DNA of 64,000 nucleotides, from NCBI GenBank assembly GCA_944472135.2, contig OX235264.1:125641809-125705808 (forward strand), given 5' to 3'. This document shows, one piece after another, positions 11,991 through 22,480 of the stretch (positions within the stretch are counted from its first letter, which is position 1; each line of letters opens with the position of its first letter). The translations under genes and the position numbers were made by a program. The notes under the pieces are model-generated. The model was not told the DNA's origin. It searched no databases and saw nothing but the letters and a program-made list of their open reading frames with translations. Source of the stretch: Trichobilharzia regenti (lineage: Eukaryota > Platyhelminthes > Trematoda > Strigeidida > Schistosomatidae).

Positions 11991-13078
11991 TCAGGTGCTG
12001 TAGTAGATTAGTAGTTGATTCGTTTTAGGAGTAAATAGTTTATTAATATAATCAGTAGAGTGAAACAGTCTGTATAGAGAGCGTTTGAAGCTTGTAACCG
12101 AAGAGCAAGTTCTGATATCTAGGGGTAGGCTATTCCATATTTTAGAATACATGACTGTGAAGAAGGTTTCACGGAGTGTGGACTTAAAAGAATGAGTGGT
12201 CACTGTGCAAGTTTGGTTACGCAGATTGTAAGAACCTTGAATTGAACAGTGCTAATTTGGTTTGGTGTGAGTGGAGATGGTGTTTGTGCCATATTATTAA
12301 TAGGGTGTATATCGAGTAGCTGGACTGAGGGCTTAAGGTAGTTACCTGCAAACGTTTTGTTGAATAGTTCACATATGTCTGCAGAGTTAGTGCATAGCCT
12401 GCCTTTGTCTATGAGGAGAGAAATGCTGTGGTTTTTGCGATTCATTCGCTTCCTTAAGATTTCTGTGAGTGCATACACTCTAGCAGGACTGGCTACTGCG
12501 ATGCGTTCTTCGTTTCCCATACGGAAATCTTGAGCTTGTGTGATGGAGCTAAGGGTGTTAAGTATTAGACCTAGAGTGCCAAAGTCGTGGTGTTTGAAGT
12601 AACTTGTTGAGAGTTTCTTCAGTTTCCTACGATCCTTTGGTTTTATGAATGACTTTCTGTGTGGGAAACCTTTAGTGTTTGTAGTGGAATGACAGCATCT
12701 AAGCATGTGTTAGTGTTATGGTAGAAGATGGTTAGGGCTCGCGATAGGTCATCAGTAGTGAAGTAACATCCCGTTTGGAGGATCTTAGCATCGATTCAAC
12801 TAAGGCCCAGTTTGCCTTACTATAGTTCCTATATATTACTTGTTGTGAAGTGGAGGTTTGAGATACATTGCTACTCAGCGGAATTGGCAGTGCACACATC
12901 ACTGTTTTGTGGTCGCTCCCTGGGAACTCAGAACCTACTAGCGTTGAAAGGGGGCTTATTTTGTGGCAGAAGATTAAGTCTAGTACGTTGTTACCTCTTG
13001 TGGGAGTGGTGACAGTTTGTTTCCAGCCAAGTATATCCAGTGCGCCTAAGAACTTATCAAATTTATTTGTGCCTGTGG
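11991..13078 (-). pseudogene. Family B ORF2 3' half with RT core deleted
   Basis: On the minus strand the end of the endonuclease (VTTPTRGN-like block, SDHKTV) is followed by the linker (LRKRMNRKNHSISLL, ICELFNKTFAG), which breaks off after TPNQISTVQF and jumps to the extreme C-terminus (TTHSFKSTLRETFF, YSKIWNSLPLD, YRLFHSTDYINKL). Aligned with family A, roughly 1.4 kb carrying the reverse transcriptase fingers, the FDI.RAFD box and YADD is absent. The junction near 12210-12240 is the same as in the plus copy at about 36190, so it predates both insertions. Confidence 0.85.
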
Positions 13079-13080
13079 GT

Positions 13081-14040
13081 ATAATAATAATAGTATATTC
13101 TCATTTTGTACATGAGAGACGCCAGTTTACAGGCATCATCAATATGATAAATTACATATACGATTAGCAATCATAATTAATAATAATGTTTTAATAAAAT
13201 ACACATTTTTTCCTACTTGTGTAGGACACACCAAATATACAGGCATGGATAAGCATTATATAAATTTCATAAATTTGGTTTATGGTTAAGTTACATGGTT
13301 GCTGGCGTTTTTGTCTTAGGTCTGTGGGAACAATATGATAACCAGTCATTCAATGGAGCACATCATGAAATATAGGAATATTAACTTCGCATTAACAAAA
13401 AAACCCAAGTAAGTTTTGGATGGATTAAAAATACTTGGGAAAAAATAAAGCTTGAAGTAATTCCTCAATATAACTTGGGTGTGTACAAATCCGAATCTTA
13501 TTTTTGATTTGATTTATATCCAAATTGGGTAATAAGGAAGCTATTTTTACAGATACGATCAGTTATGTTATAAGCTACAATCGTGACGTTGTATTACAAA
13601 TTGATACTTTTCCATTGGTATAAGAGTATATTCCACAAATGTAATCCAGGTTGCGTCGTGGAGAAAGTTAATTCGTTATTAACCAGGCAACTGAAAGATA
13701 CGGGACCAATAATGTTTGCAGATCATTTGTCATTGTAAATGGTCAAATATCCACATTATTCATTCTCATTCAAAAAGTCAAATGGAAGCTGAAATGGTGA
13801 GAGAAAAAAGAAGACAAACAACAGCAACGCAAAAGAAAGCAACGGGAGTCCTTAAGGAGTGATTAATAAATATATACATATATATTCTGTTTAGTAACTG
13901 TGGTTATTTTGGTACACAAACTAACTAGTCCCGTTATGCTAACTTTTATATTATGTGTAAACTAATATTACTGTCCTGTGTAGAAATGTTAATCATCTAG
14001 TTCCAATAATATTAAAATTTATAATTGTAGTTTGTTGTAA
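13081..14040 (-). repeat. Family A 3' UTR with tandem 3'-end modules
   Basis: Reverse complement of 30198-31160. Holds a CCCAAGTA/TACTTGGG stem (13404-13439), an internal 3' module with hairpin TCCTAC-ACAA-GTAGGA (13213-13228) and the terminal module with TCTCAT-GTACAAA-ATGAGA (near 13100-13118), then an AAT-type tail. Confidence 0.82.
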
Positions 14041-16869
14041 CTACACGTTTAAAGAACTTAAAATATCTATGTAGGGTGAAAAAGAAGGTGTAAGAGTCAG
14101 GCGCAAAAGTGCATTGTCATCTTTGAGTAGTCTGGTGACTGAGGAGATGAACACTGGAAGTGTGTTTGCATCGCGCACATTAGCTGGTAGTCTATTCCAA
14201 ATGACTGAAAACTTATTTAAGAAGAAGTTGTACCGCACGTAAGTCTGACAGTGCTCCATAGCAGCTAGGTTGTGATGATTTCTAAGATTGTAACTGATGA
14301 CAGCGGTAGGTTTAGTTATTGGCTCGGAGGAATGCAAGAGAAGATTAGTTAGCTTATAGTAAAAGATAAGGTTTAGCTTAAGGCGTCTTTTCCAGAGGGG
14401 TTCTAATCTTAGTCTTTCGCATCGCTCATGGTATTCCAGACCACTTTCTAAACCAAGAGTTCTTGAGGTAAACTGCCGTTGCACTCCCTCTAATTTAAGC
14501 TTGTCATTTTGTCTTAGTCCGCTAAGAATAAACGGGCAGTATTCTAAGATAGGTCGGACACATACTTTGTATAATAAAACCCTAGTTTCACAACAAAAGA
14601 AATTGCGTGTTATGCATCCTATCAGCCTTCGCGTTTTACGTCTGGCATAATCAGTCTGTTCAGCGAACGTTAGGTTACTAGAGTATCTAATACCGAGATC
14701 TACGACTGAGTTGAGCTTAGCTAGTTTTCGCCCATTTATTTCAAGAGTTAGATCAAGGTTACTGTTGCCGATACAAATCCAGCCGCATTTGTCAATGTTA
14801 AAATTTAGACAGGATTCAGCACACCATGTTGCGAGACTACTTAGTTCAAGATGTATTTTAGTAACCATATCGCTTAATTCATGAGTGTAGCAGGAGTAGA
14901 CGACTTTGAGGTCGTCAGCATATAGGAATGGTTTGCCTAAGGTGAAGCACTTGCAAATGCTGTTAATGTAGACTGTGAATAAAAGTGGACCTAGGACACT
15001 ACCTTGCACGACCCCACTTGAGATCTGCCTAGGATGAGACAATACAGATCCAACTTTGGTTATTTGTACCCTGTTGCTTAGAAATGATTTTAACCAGTTC
15101 AGTAATGGGTTGCGAATTCCACAAGAGTACAGCTTCTCAAAGAGAATACTGTGAGATACCATGTCAAATGCCCTAGATATATCGAAGTAGAGAACAACGA
15201 CTAGCTTACGTGCTTCGCGACTACTAGTGATGCAGTTGAAAAAGTCGAAGTGGCAAGTAACGCAGGATCTATTTTTGAGAAATCCGTGTTGAGACCTTGT
15301 AACAAGATCTTCCCTAATTAGGTAGTCTGACAATTGATCTTTTACAACTTTCTCCATGATTCGTGAGATAACTGGGGTTATATTTATGGGTCTGTAATTG
15401 CGGACGTTTGCCCTATCACCAGATTTGTAATGTGGAATTATGAAGCTAGTTTTCCACTCACTAGGGTAAGTGCCAGTGTCCATAGATATTGAGAAGAATT
15501 TAAGAAGTAACAGGGTTATATCACACCCACTGTTTTTGAAAATTATCGAAGCGAGGCCATCCGGTCCCGTACTAGTGGAAGGTTTAAGGCTTTTAATTGC
15601 TTGTACTATTAACTGATTAGTGAACACAATGCTTTCAAGGGAAGAGATAGTAAGGGGGGCGGTTTCACCAGGCATATGTGTTTCTAAACTAAAGTTTGCA
15701 AACCAATCACTGAAGAGTTCACAGATAGTGGCAGGTTCATTGTAGATTACTTTGTCGTGAAGTAAGTATGGGATTTCCCTCGCCGACTGCATTCGTTTTT
15801 TAAGAAGTGCCGTTAAGTTATAAACTTTGGAGGTACTTTCAAGTGCCGTTAACTCTTCGTCGAGGTCCTTTTGAGAGCGTAGGCGCTTGAGAGATTCAAG
15901 AGACTCGTGGATTGAGAGCAATAGTGATATGTCCTTAGTGGAATAGTACTGTTTCTTCAGTTTCCTTAACTTATTACGGTGTGCCCTTGGAATATATTCA
16001 GTTCGGTGTCTACTTAATTTCACTATTTTCTTTGGAGCAACTGTATCTAGACAAAGGGTAACATTCCTGTAAAACAGGGTTACTAAGGCCTCCAGGGAGT
16101 CAGTGGTAAAATAGTCATCCCATTGACAGAGTCGAATAAGTTCTTGGACTAATCCCCAGTCTGTATATTTGTAACTACGACATATTGTGCTTCCTGAGTC
16201 TTGTTTGTTTCCTGTATTTAGTGGTGAGAAAGGCAGAGAGCAGAGTACCATTCTATGGTCACTACTGGAAAATCGATTACCAACATAGGTGGATACTGGG
16301 ATTGTGTCATGACAAAAAACAAGGTCCAACATGTTGTCACCACGAGTAGGTGTCTGGACGTGTTGTTGCCATCCATAACAGTCTATAGTGGCAAGTAATT
16401 CGTCGAAGCGTTGGGGGCCGGAACTAGTTAGCCAATTGACTTCTGGAAGATTGAAGTCCCCTGCAATTATTTTGTAATTAGCACTAAACGAGGATGCGTG
16501 TGCAAACGATTTAGCTAATAACGCATCAGTTTCTTTTGTTGAGCTTGGTGCTCGATAAACACAGCCTATGAGAAGTTTGTACTTATCTCCATGTAAGACA
16601 ACCCAGAGTGAGTCAGGTACATTATTCATTGTTTCATCTTCCACCTTACTGACTACAAATGAGCTATGTATATATATGAGACATCCTCCACCACGCTTGC
16701 AATCTCTGTTTGCACGGTGTACAGTGTAATCATCGATACCTATATGCACATCAAGTACAGAGGATGAGCACCATGATTCAGTAATCAGAGCTACAGTAGG
16801 CTTGGCGACTAATAATAATGTCCTTAGTTCAGATATCTTATTGATTAAGGAACGTGCATTAATTAGCAA
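14041..16869 (-). CDS. Family A ORF2: APE endonuclease plus reverse transcriptase
   Basis: 942 uninterrupted codons on the minus strand. The protein would nick target DNA and reverse-transcribe the element RNA at the nick. Visible motifs: endonuclease NARSLINK (3-10), ITESWC (about 29), GDFNLPEVNWL (GD at 137-138) and SSDHRM (D204); reverse transcriptase NYRPINITPV, YFDISRAFD (F562), SSGVVQGSVLGPLLF and catalytic YADD (650-653); C-terminal HKCE-type region through IWNRLPANVR. All catalytic boxes look intact. The first codon given is TTG: the frame is open upstream to a stop near 17021 but contains no ATG there, and it overlaps the end of the middle ORF in another frame. Initiation may depend on the upstream ORF. 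The 5'-truncated copy at 27966-30197 is nearly identical. Confidence 0.9.
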   Translation of the reverse strand: MLINARSLINKISELRTLLLVAKPTVALITESWCSSSVLDVHIGIDDYTVHRANRDCKRGGGCLIYIHSSFVVSKVEDETMNNVPDSLWVVLHGDKYKLLIGCVYRAPSSTKETDALLAKSFAHASSFSANYKIIAGDFNLPEVNWLTSSGPQRFDELLATIDCYGWQQHVQTPTRGDNMLDLVFCHDTIPVSTYVGNRFSSSDHRMVLCSLPFSPLNTGNKQDSGSTICRSYKYTDWGLVQELIRLCQWDDYFTTDSLEALVTLFYRNVTLCLDTVAPKKIVKLSRHRTEYIPRAHRNKLRKLKKQYYSTKDISLLLSIHESLESLKRLRSQKDLDEELTALESTSKVYNLTALLKKRMQSAREIPYLLHDKVIYNEPATICELFSDWFANFSLETHMPGETAPLTISSLESIVFTNQLIVQAIKSLKPSTSTGPDGLASIIFKNSGCDITLLLLKFFSISMDTGTYPSEWKTSFIIPHYKSGDRANVRNYRPINITPVISRIMEKVVKDQLSDYLIREDLVTRSQHGFLKNRSCVTCHFDFFNCITSSREARKLVVVLYFDISRAFDMVSHSILFEKLYSCGIRNPLLNWLKSFLSNRVQITKVGSVLSHPRQISSGVVQGSVLGPLLFTVYINSICKCFTLGKPFLYADDLKVVYSCYTHELSDMVTKIHLELSSLATWCAESCLNFNIDKCGWICIGNSNLDLTLEINGRKLAKLNSVVDLGIRYSSNLTFAEQTDYARRKTRRLIGCITRNFFCCETRVLLYKVCVRPILEYCPFILSGLRQNDKLKLEGVQRQFTSRTLGLESGLEYHERCERLRLEPLWKRRLKLNLIFYYKLTNLLLHSSEPITKPTAVISYNLRNHHNLAAMEHCQTYVRYNFFLNKFSVIWNRLPANVRDANTLPVFISSVTRLLKDDNALLRLTLTPSFSPYIDILSSLNV

Positions 16870-16939
16870 TATCGTGAATAAGTCACGGGATACTACAAAC
16901 TGGCTTAAAATGTCACCATAACCTAAATCTATTTGTGCG

Positions 16940-17288
16940 TCAGCACCGCAAGAATTTATGAATGAAAAGGAGGTCGGACTGGGTGTCTGTACATCGGGTT
17001 GGAGTGCAATGAGGTGGTCCTAGGTGCCATGGGTCGTACCAGTGATTCGGGACACCTGGAAAATTTACCATGTGTTCCTGGATATAAGGGTAGTACAGGT
17101 TGGGCCTAGGTTGACGGTTAAAAGGCATAGCATCAGAAGGTCTACCCATCCAACTGCTATTCGTCATACCGGTATACACCTTCGGGTTGTTTTTATAACT
17201 TAAAGGGAATTGTGAAGGAAGGTGCTTTGGCTGCAAGACTTTAGGAGTCTTGGAGCCTGACTTTCTATAAGGTGGAGCATGCGGAACA
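16940..17288 (-). pseudogene. Family A middle ORF, 3' half
   Basis: About 115 codons of proline- and tyrosine-rich sequence (YRKSGSKTPKVLQPKHLPSQF, NLYYPYIQEH, WYDPWHLGPPHC), ending at TGA 16940. It is the continuation of the ORF starting at 21545 that the LTR element splits. It overlaps the open frame of ORF2 by about 80 bases. I do not recognise a domain. Confidence 0.65.
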
Positions 17289-17293
17289 CCTCC

Positions 17294-17658
17294 TGTCAAT
17301 CTCGTCTCATAAACCGTTAATGCCCAGCTCTCGCTACGCTCGGGCCCACGCTGTTCCTTTGAGTTTCAGAAACGCTTAGTAATAACGGACACAAAAACCA
17401 AAACACCGATCTACCGCTTGTTATTTCTTTATTGTTACACCAACATATAAAAGGAATAAACGAACTAAGCAACTAAGGTCTGTAAACAAATATTACAATA
17501 ATAAATCATAAGATTACTTCTGACGATGTTTCACTCTTCTTTCTGAACAGCGACCGATGAGACGATGACTGTCGTATTGATGCCTCCGCGAAAATTGGGG
17601 AAGTTGGTTTTGAGCAAACAACCATGAATTGATCGTTCAATCTTCAACTCCATTGACA
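17294..17658 (-). repeat. 3' LTR of LTR element copy 2
   Basis: TGTCAAT...ATTGACA; identical by eye to 169-533. Confidence 0.9.
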
Positions 17659-18967
17659 CTCCCCGGCAAAATACCGATCCATCCCTTTTTTCCATCACGA
17701 CCAATGCACGTTGACTTGGATGCCATTGCGAGAACCTGGGTCACACGGACAGAGCTGAAATGGAAAACAAACAGGAAAGCCAACATACCACAAGCATACC
17801 CACAGCACAATCTCACACATCGCTGACGACCTGCGCCTCCAGACAGAGACCTCCTCTTGACATCTTCCAACACAATCGCCGCTTGCTAGAATGACTCTTG
17901 CAGAATGCAACGTGACCATAGCACCAACTCATGGTACTCTACGCACATCCTCTTATCTACTCACTACCAATTACCACTGAAATCGCTTGTCACTCATTCT
18001 GCCTCAGTTCTAGTAGCGGTGACGCATGCGAGCCTCAGTCGTTTACACTCTTTCTCCCCGGCGTGTCGGACCGCAGCTAACAATTATCTCCGTGTGCATT
18101 TCATTCTCACCAATAGCCTAGCCTCCCCGGCGTATACGCCCCATCTGATGTCCTTAACATAAATCGATTCATTCACGGATGTAGAAGAGTGGACACAACT
18201 TCAGAAGTAATCACGACGAAAATTTTAACAAAATTATGCAACAAAAGCAGGGTACGAAAACAACGGGTAAACACAATGAATTCAAATAACACCAATTGAT
18301 ATGACACACCACACATATATACAAACAGTACACACAAACTCGCATTTCATGTCTTGATGGAATACCCTTGAATAATTGCAGGACTTACGCCAGTACGCCT
18401 ACAATCCTTCTCACGTTGACAATTGTAAGTTGTGGAATGTCCTTACACGAACAAGATTAACCAACAATTACATCAATTGGAACTCACACAATTATTTAAC
18501 ACAAACATATGTACAATCAACACATCAAATGTTGTGGATTCTGACACGACAAACTACCCTTGAAGAACTGTAGGACTTACATCAGTACGCCTACATTCCT
18601 TCTCAGGTCGATGATCCAAGTGGAAGTCGTCCAGACACAAACAGAATTACCAACAGCTAGATGAAAGATGATATCAATTCAGTATATACAATATGAATAT
18701 ATGTACAAAATCACACACCAAGCACATTGGACTGCTCATTGATGCGCTACCCTTTGAAGAACTGTAGGACTTACAGCAGTGCGCCTACAACCATTCTCAG
18801 GTTGACGCCCTAGGTTGGAAAATCGTCGCAGAGTTCATTTGCTAACTTCCTTCTATCAGCTATATCCTCAAATCTAAACGGCAACACGCCCATGTCATTT
18901 TTTTTATTATTATTATTATTATATAAGCTTTATTCCAAATCAGTACTTGTGATACAGAATGGAATTC
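17659..18967. repeat. Non-coding 3' internal region of LTR element copy 2
   Basis: Counterpart of 534-1773, with the same three 190-bp tandem units (near 18368, 18557 and 18756). The 71-base insertion at 18900-18970 lies at its gag-proximal edge. Confidence 0.75.
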
Positions 18968-18970
18968 TCA
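18900..18970 (-). mobile_element. 71-base insertion private to copy 2
   Basis: Absent from copies 1 and 3, which read straight through. On the minus strand it is a short unique part with AATAAA (GGAATAAAGCTTATAT) followed by AATAAT repeats and an A run, the look of a severely 5'-truncated non-LTR 3' end. It replaces the last 30 residues of Gag with an early stop. Confidence 0.7.
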
Positions 18971-20836
18971 GTATCGTAGAATATAGATGACCAACAAACA
19001 TATGACGTATCTGGTCAACCAAGTGTAGAAACAGAGTAATTTACACCGAAGATAATAACATTCAAATAGTAACTTGAAACTAGAAATGTCTTTATTCGTG
19101 CAAGTCAATTTAACAATAACTCTCTCCTTTACACTTGGCTTATCCACACTAAACTGACCATTGATATTCGTCCTTTCAAACGAACTGATACTACCATAGT
19201 CATTGCACAAGATACTTGAGTTTATGGTTGTCTGTTTCATTGTGGATGACAGCACCAACGATGACTGAGTGACACAAGTTGATGAACTTAGTGGTGGATC
19301 AGAAGCTGTTCTAGTTCGGCATTCAGATAGTTGTCCAACTGCAAGATTACCACCACTGCTGTCTTTCACTACTAGTTCGGGTTTAGCACTATCATCTGAT
19401 GATAGGTGGGCTACACGCTGATCAATTACACTGACTGTCTCACAAGTATGCACAACTTCTGGAACTGCATCTGCGTTCAATTCTACTTCACGTTGTAGTT
19501 GTACAGAACTTTTATTTAACTTAGCAGTAGTAGGCATATCCCTCATCTCATAATGATCAACCAAAGACAACTGTGAAGTATCATGATCATTATCACGAAT
19601 ATTCACTTTACCGTCAACTCCATCATTTTCAAACTCTTTAATAACAGAAGTAGACAATTTTGGTTCCTCCTCGCAAATCATTAAAGGTTTTATAACTTCA
19701 CTCTGACTAGATATACTTTGTAAACTTGTGGAGTCAGAACTCCACTCTGAAGCAGTAACTCTATTCTGTGACACTCTATTCAACAACGGCTTACCAGTTG
19801 CAACTACAGACTTCTTCACAACACCGTTATCGTCACACAATTCGGAGTCAGACCTGGAGTTTACATTTAGCTTATCACTGAACTTGCTCACCGGTTCACA
19901 GTTCACTTCTGTATGCACCTCTTGCAAACGTGTAAAACAAAACCGTGTTTGTCTTGCATCTTGTAACTTATCTGTTGAGGATGTACTACGAAACCTGTTA
20001 CACTCACTAGGTCTATATGCATTACTAGACATCATGGAGCCTTCTCGATATCCACCTCTCTGAGGCCTATTCGTCATCAATGATTGCATTTCGCTCTCAG
20101 ACTGCTCTATTCTATGGGTGAGATCTAATAGACTGGAAAACTTGCCCATAGATTGATTGACACTAGTATTTACCAGTTTCAGGATATCATCAAACTTTGG
20201 CTCGATACCCTCATCCTCCATACGGGAGCTTATCTTCACCCACTTCCTTTGCAGTCGAGTAGGTAGACGTCTTGCTATTACTTCTAGTATAAAACTCGAG
20301 TTGAGGTCACTCGTGCGATTCATCGAAATCACTCCATTCTTGTAAATTAGCAAATTATCTAAAAACTCAGAGAGTGCCTGGAATTCATCCTGTAATTGAC
20401 CACCATTACCCTTAACAGCTTCGAATAATTTCCCTGCAATCATCGAAGGTCTTCCAAACCTTTGACGTAATATGCTCATAGCCTCGTAGTAGCCATCTTT
20501 TGGCTTCATAAACTTACAGCACTGTATAGCTCTTGCAGCATCTCCAGCGCAATATCTCATCAAATACATTAACTTCAATTCATCATTTAATAAAACACCA
20601 CTCAACATGATCTCAAACTCCTTTACAAATTGTAAATAATCGGCCGGGTTTCCATCAAAACACCGTGGTTCAAACTTAGGGAGTTTGATGTTCCTATTAT
20701 CCCTGAACGGTGAAACAGTAACATCAACCATATCATGCTTGACATCAGACACATCGTTACAATTAACAGACAAGTCACCATGACTTACTTTCCTGTTTGC
20801 ATCCAAGACGCTCTGTCCCTTCTTTGACCCAGGCAT
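18968..20836 (-). CDS. Gag-like protein with C-terminal hydrophobic segment
   Basis: 622 codons from a genuine ATG. Residues about 51-235 match the DUF1759-type Gag fold of BEL/Pao elements (KLPKFEPRCFDGNPADYLQF, LMRYCAGDAARAIQ, LRQRFGRPSMIAGKL, LEVIARRLPTRLQRKW). Residues 300-313 fit a C-X2-C-X4-H-X4-C zinc knuckle except that the second cysteine is Arg303; copy 3 has the same Arg. A long polar, Ser/Thr/Val-rich region follows, and residues about 600-620 form a strongly hydrophobic stretch typical of a membrane helix. In the undamaged copies a short charged tail follows. No protease or RT is fused. By family knowledge Gag packages element RNA; a membrane role for the C-terminus is inference. 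Confidence 0.82.
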   Translation of the reverse strand: MPGSKKGQSVLDANRKVSHGDLSVNCNDVSDVKHDMVDVTVSPFRDNRNIKLPKFEPRCFDGNPADYLQFVKEFEIMLSGVLLNDELKLMYLMRYCAGDAARAIQCCKFMKPKDGYYEAMSILRQRFGRPSMIAGKLFEAVKGNGGQLQDEFQALSEFLDNLLIYKNGVISMNRTSDLNSSFILEVIARRLPTRLQRKWVKISSRMEDEGIEPKFDDILKLVNTSVNQSMGKFSSLLDLTHRIEQSESEMQSLMTNRPQRGGYREGSMMSSNAYRPSECNRFRSTSSTDKLQDARQTRFCFTRLQEVHTEVNCEPVSKFSDKLNVNSRSDSELCDDNGVVKKSVVATGKPLLNRVSQNRVTASEWSSDSTSLQSISSQSEVIKPLMICEEEPKLSTSVIKEFENDGVDGKVNIRDNDHDTSQLSLVDHYEMRDMPTTAKLNKSSVQLQREVELNADAVPEVVHTCETVSVIDQRVAHLSSDDSAKPELVVKDSSGGNLAVGQLSECRTRTASDPPLSSSTCVTQSSLVLSSTMKQTTINSSILCNDYGSISSFERTNINGQFSVDKPSVKERVIVKLTCTNKDISSFKLLFECYYLRCKLLCFYTWLTRYVICLLVIYILRY

Positions 20837-20980
20837 TGCTGAACTTGACCCAATTCCAAAAATGTTCCAGATATTGCTTGTTCAAAGAGGACTTGACCGG
20901 CACCAGGAAAAATGAACGGTGACTATCCAAACTTTCACCAACTGTTTGAATCCGCCAGATCTGTTTCTATCGTCAGAAAC

Positions 20981-21345
20981 TGTCAATCTCGTCTCATAAA
21001 CCGTTAATGCCCAGCTCTCGCTACGCTCGGGCCCACGCTGTTCCTTTGAGTTTCAGAAACGCTTAGTAATAACGGACGCAAAATCCAAAACACGGATCTG
21101 CCGCTTGTTATTTCTTTATTGTTACACCAACATATAAAAGGAATAAACGAACTAAGCACCTAAGGTCTGTAAACAAATATTACAATAATAAATCATAAGA
21201 TTACTTCTGACGATGTTTCACTCTTCTTTCTGAACAGCGACCGATGAGACGATGACTGTCGTATTGATGCCTCCGCGAAAATTGGGGAAGTTGGTTTTGA
21301 GCAAACAACCATGAATTGATCGTTCAATCTTCAACTGCATTGACA
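20981..21345 (-). repeat. 5' LTR of LTR element copy 2
   Basis: TGTCAAT...ATTGACA. Differs from 17294-17658 at the same sites that separate the two LTRs of copy 1. Confidence 0.9.
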
Positions 21346-21545
21346 CCTCCAGATATACTTATGTTTCGAGAGGAGTTTTTCGTAACAAGTGATGGTTTTT
21401 TGGCATTCTTCCTCTCAGCAGGTTTATTGAATACAAAGTATTCTTCCCCATCATTAGTCTCAACCCTGCGAAATTTGTTCATCGTGGTGAGGTTACTACG
21501 TTTGGGGGGAAATTTCTTAGAACAACTTGCAGAAGTTCTACTCAT
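21346..21545 (-). pseudogene. Family A middle ORF, 5' half
   Basis: Begins at an ATG (21543-21545) whose last two bases form the ORF1 TGA, an ATGA overlap. About 67 lysine- and serine-rich residues (SRTSASCSKKFPPKRSN, EEYFVFNKPAERK) run to the CCTCC target site, then the LTR element intervenes; coding resumes at 17288. No recognised domain; a nucleic-acid-binding role would fit the charge but is a guess. Confidence 0.6.
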
Positions 21546-22480
21546 TTAACATCTGTCGATGAGGCTTTGTTTACAGGGGTACTGGTATCTAAATCAGTTC
21601 CTAGTTCCATTGGCAGGTGTGGTTGTTGTGTAGTTTGCTGAATGCTAGATTCAGCGCTAGGTGTCTGTTGCTGTGCACGATCCTTTTTTGGTACATCTAA
21701 GCTGGAGGAGGTGACCAGGTTATTACTACGCATTATTCTGCGCTGACACGGTGTTTTATCCTGAGCTACGGTTATGGACTTATAACTGCTACTCAGTCTT
21801 AAGTGATCCTGACATTTAGTAAACTTACTGGCATCAAGGGAATTACTGAATTTAAAAATGATGGGGCAATTAGCCTGGTTAGACTTTTTACGAAGTCGTT
21901 TGCATTCACATGGAACACTAGCCATGCCGCAACAAATCAGGATTTTGTGTCTTACAGTTTTCAGGGGCAGAGAATCTGGGACGTTGTAAACTATAGCTTG
22001 GTGAGAAGAGGTTATACGCTTCATCACCTCCGTAGCCAAGCAGTCAATCAGATTTTCAGCTTTATTTAGGTTGTCTGGAGATATTTTAGGATGCCTTTCT
22101 AAAAGACAGGCTATTGGGTCTAAATTCAAAAGCTTATTTTGAGTTACATCCAGTAAACACTTAAACTGACCAATATCAGACCGGCTCTCCGTGGTATTTG
22201 AGATTGGCAAAGACATACTATCAAACTGATCTAATTTTTTCTGAATTTCACTTACTTGCCTCTGCATATCTTTCAAAAGGAGGTTTAGTTTACAGAACTC
22301 AGAGTTCTCTAACAGAACATCTTTCACCTGTATCACAGGAGTGAGATCTGCACTCAAACCAATTTGAGAGCTAGTAGTTCATACTGTATTACCAGGCGGT
22401 AATGCAGTTATAACCGAATTTGACCCACTATCTAAAACAATTGTGTTTCTACGAACACGTTTTTCAGAGATTTGGACCAT
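21542..22480 (-). pseudogene. Family A ORF1 (coiled coil plus RRM-like region)
   Basis: Reading from the ATG at 22480 gives about 33 codons, then an in-frame TGA at 22379-22381, then 278 open codons to the stop at 21542. The stop is shared with the left copy. After it come a heptad-like helix (LLKDMQRQVSEIQKKLDQF), a block ending AIVYNVPDSLPLKTVRHKIL and a basic, cysteine-containing part (CECKRLRKKSNQANCPIIF). The IVYNVPD block also occurs in family B ORF1, so it is the conserved core of this ORF1 type; it resembles the RRM-like region of LINE ORF1 chaperones. Function, RNA binding, is by analogy. Confidence 0.72.

Larger units (their letters stand above)
17294..21345 (-). mobile_element. Gag-only LTR retrotransposon, copy 2
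   Basis: LTRs 17294-17658 and 20981-21345 (365 bases each), target duplication CCTCC at 17289-17293 and 21346-21350. Interior holds one 622-codon minus-strand ORF and 1.3 kb of non-coding sequence. No pol genes. It would need enzymes from another element to move. Confidence 0.9.
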
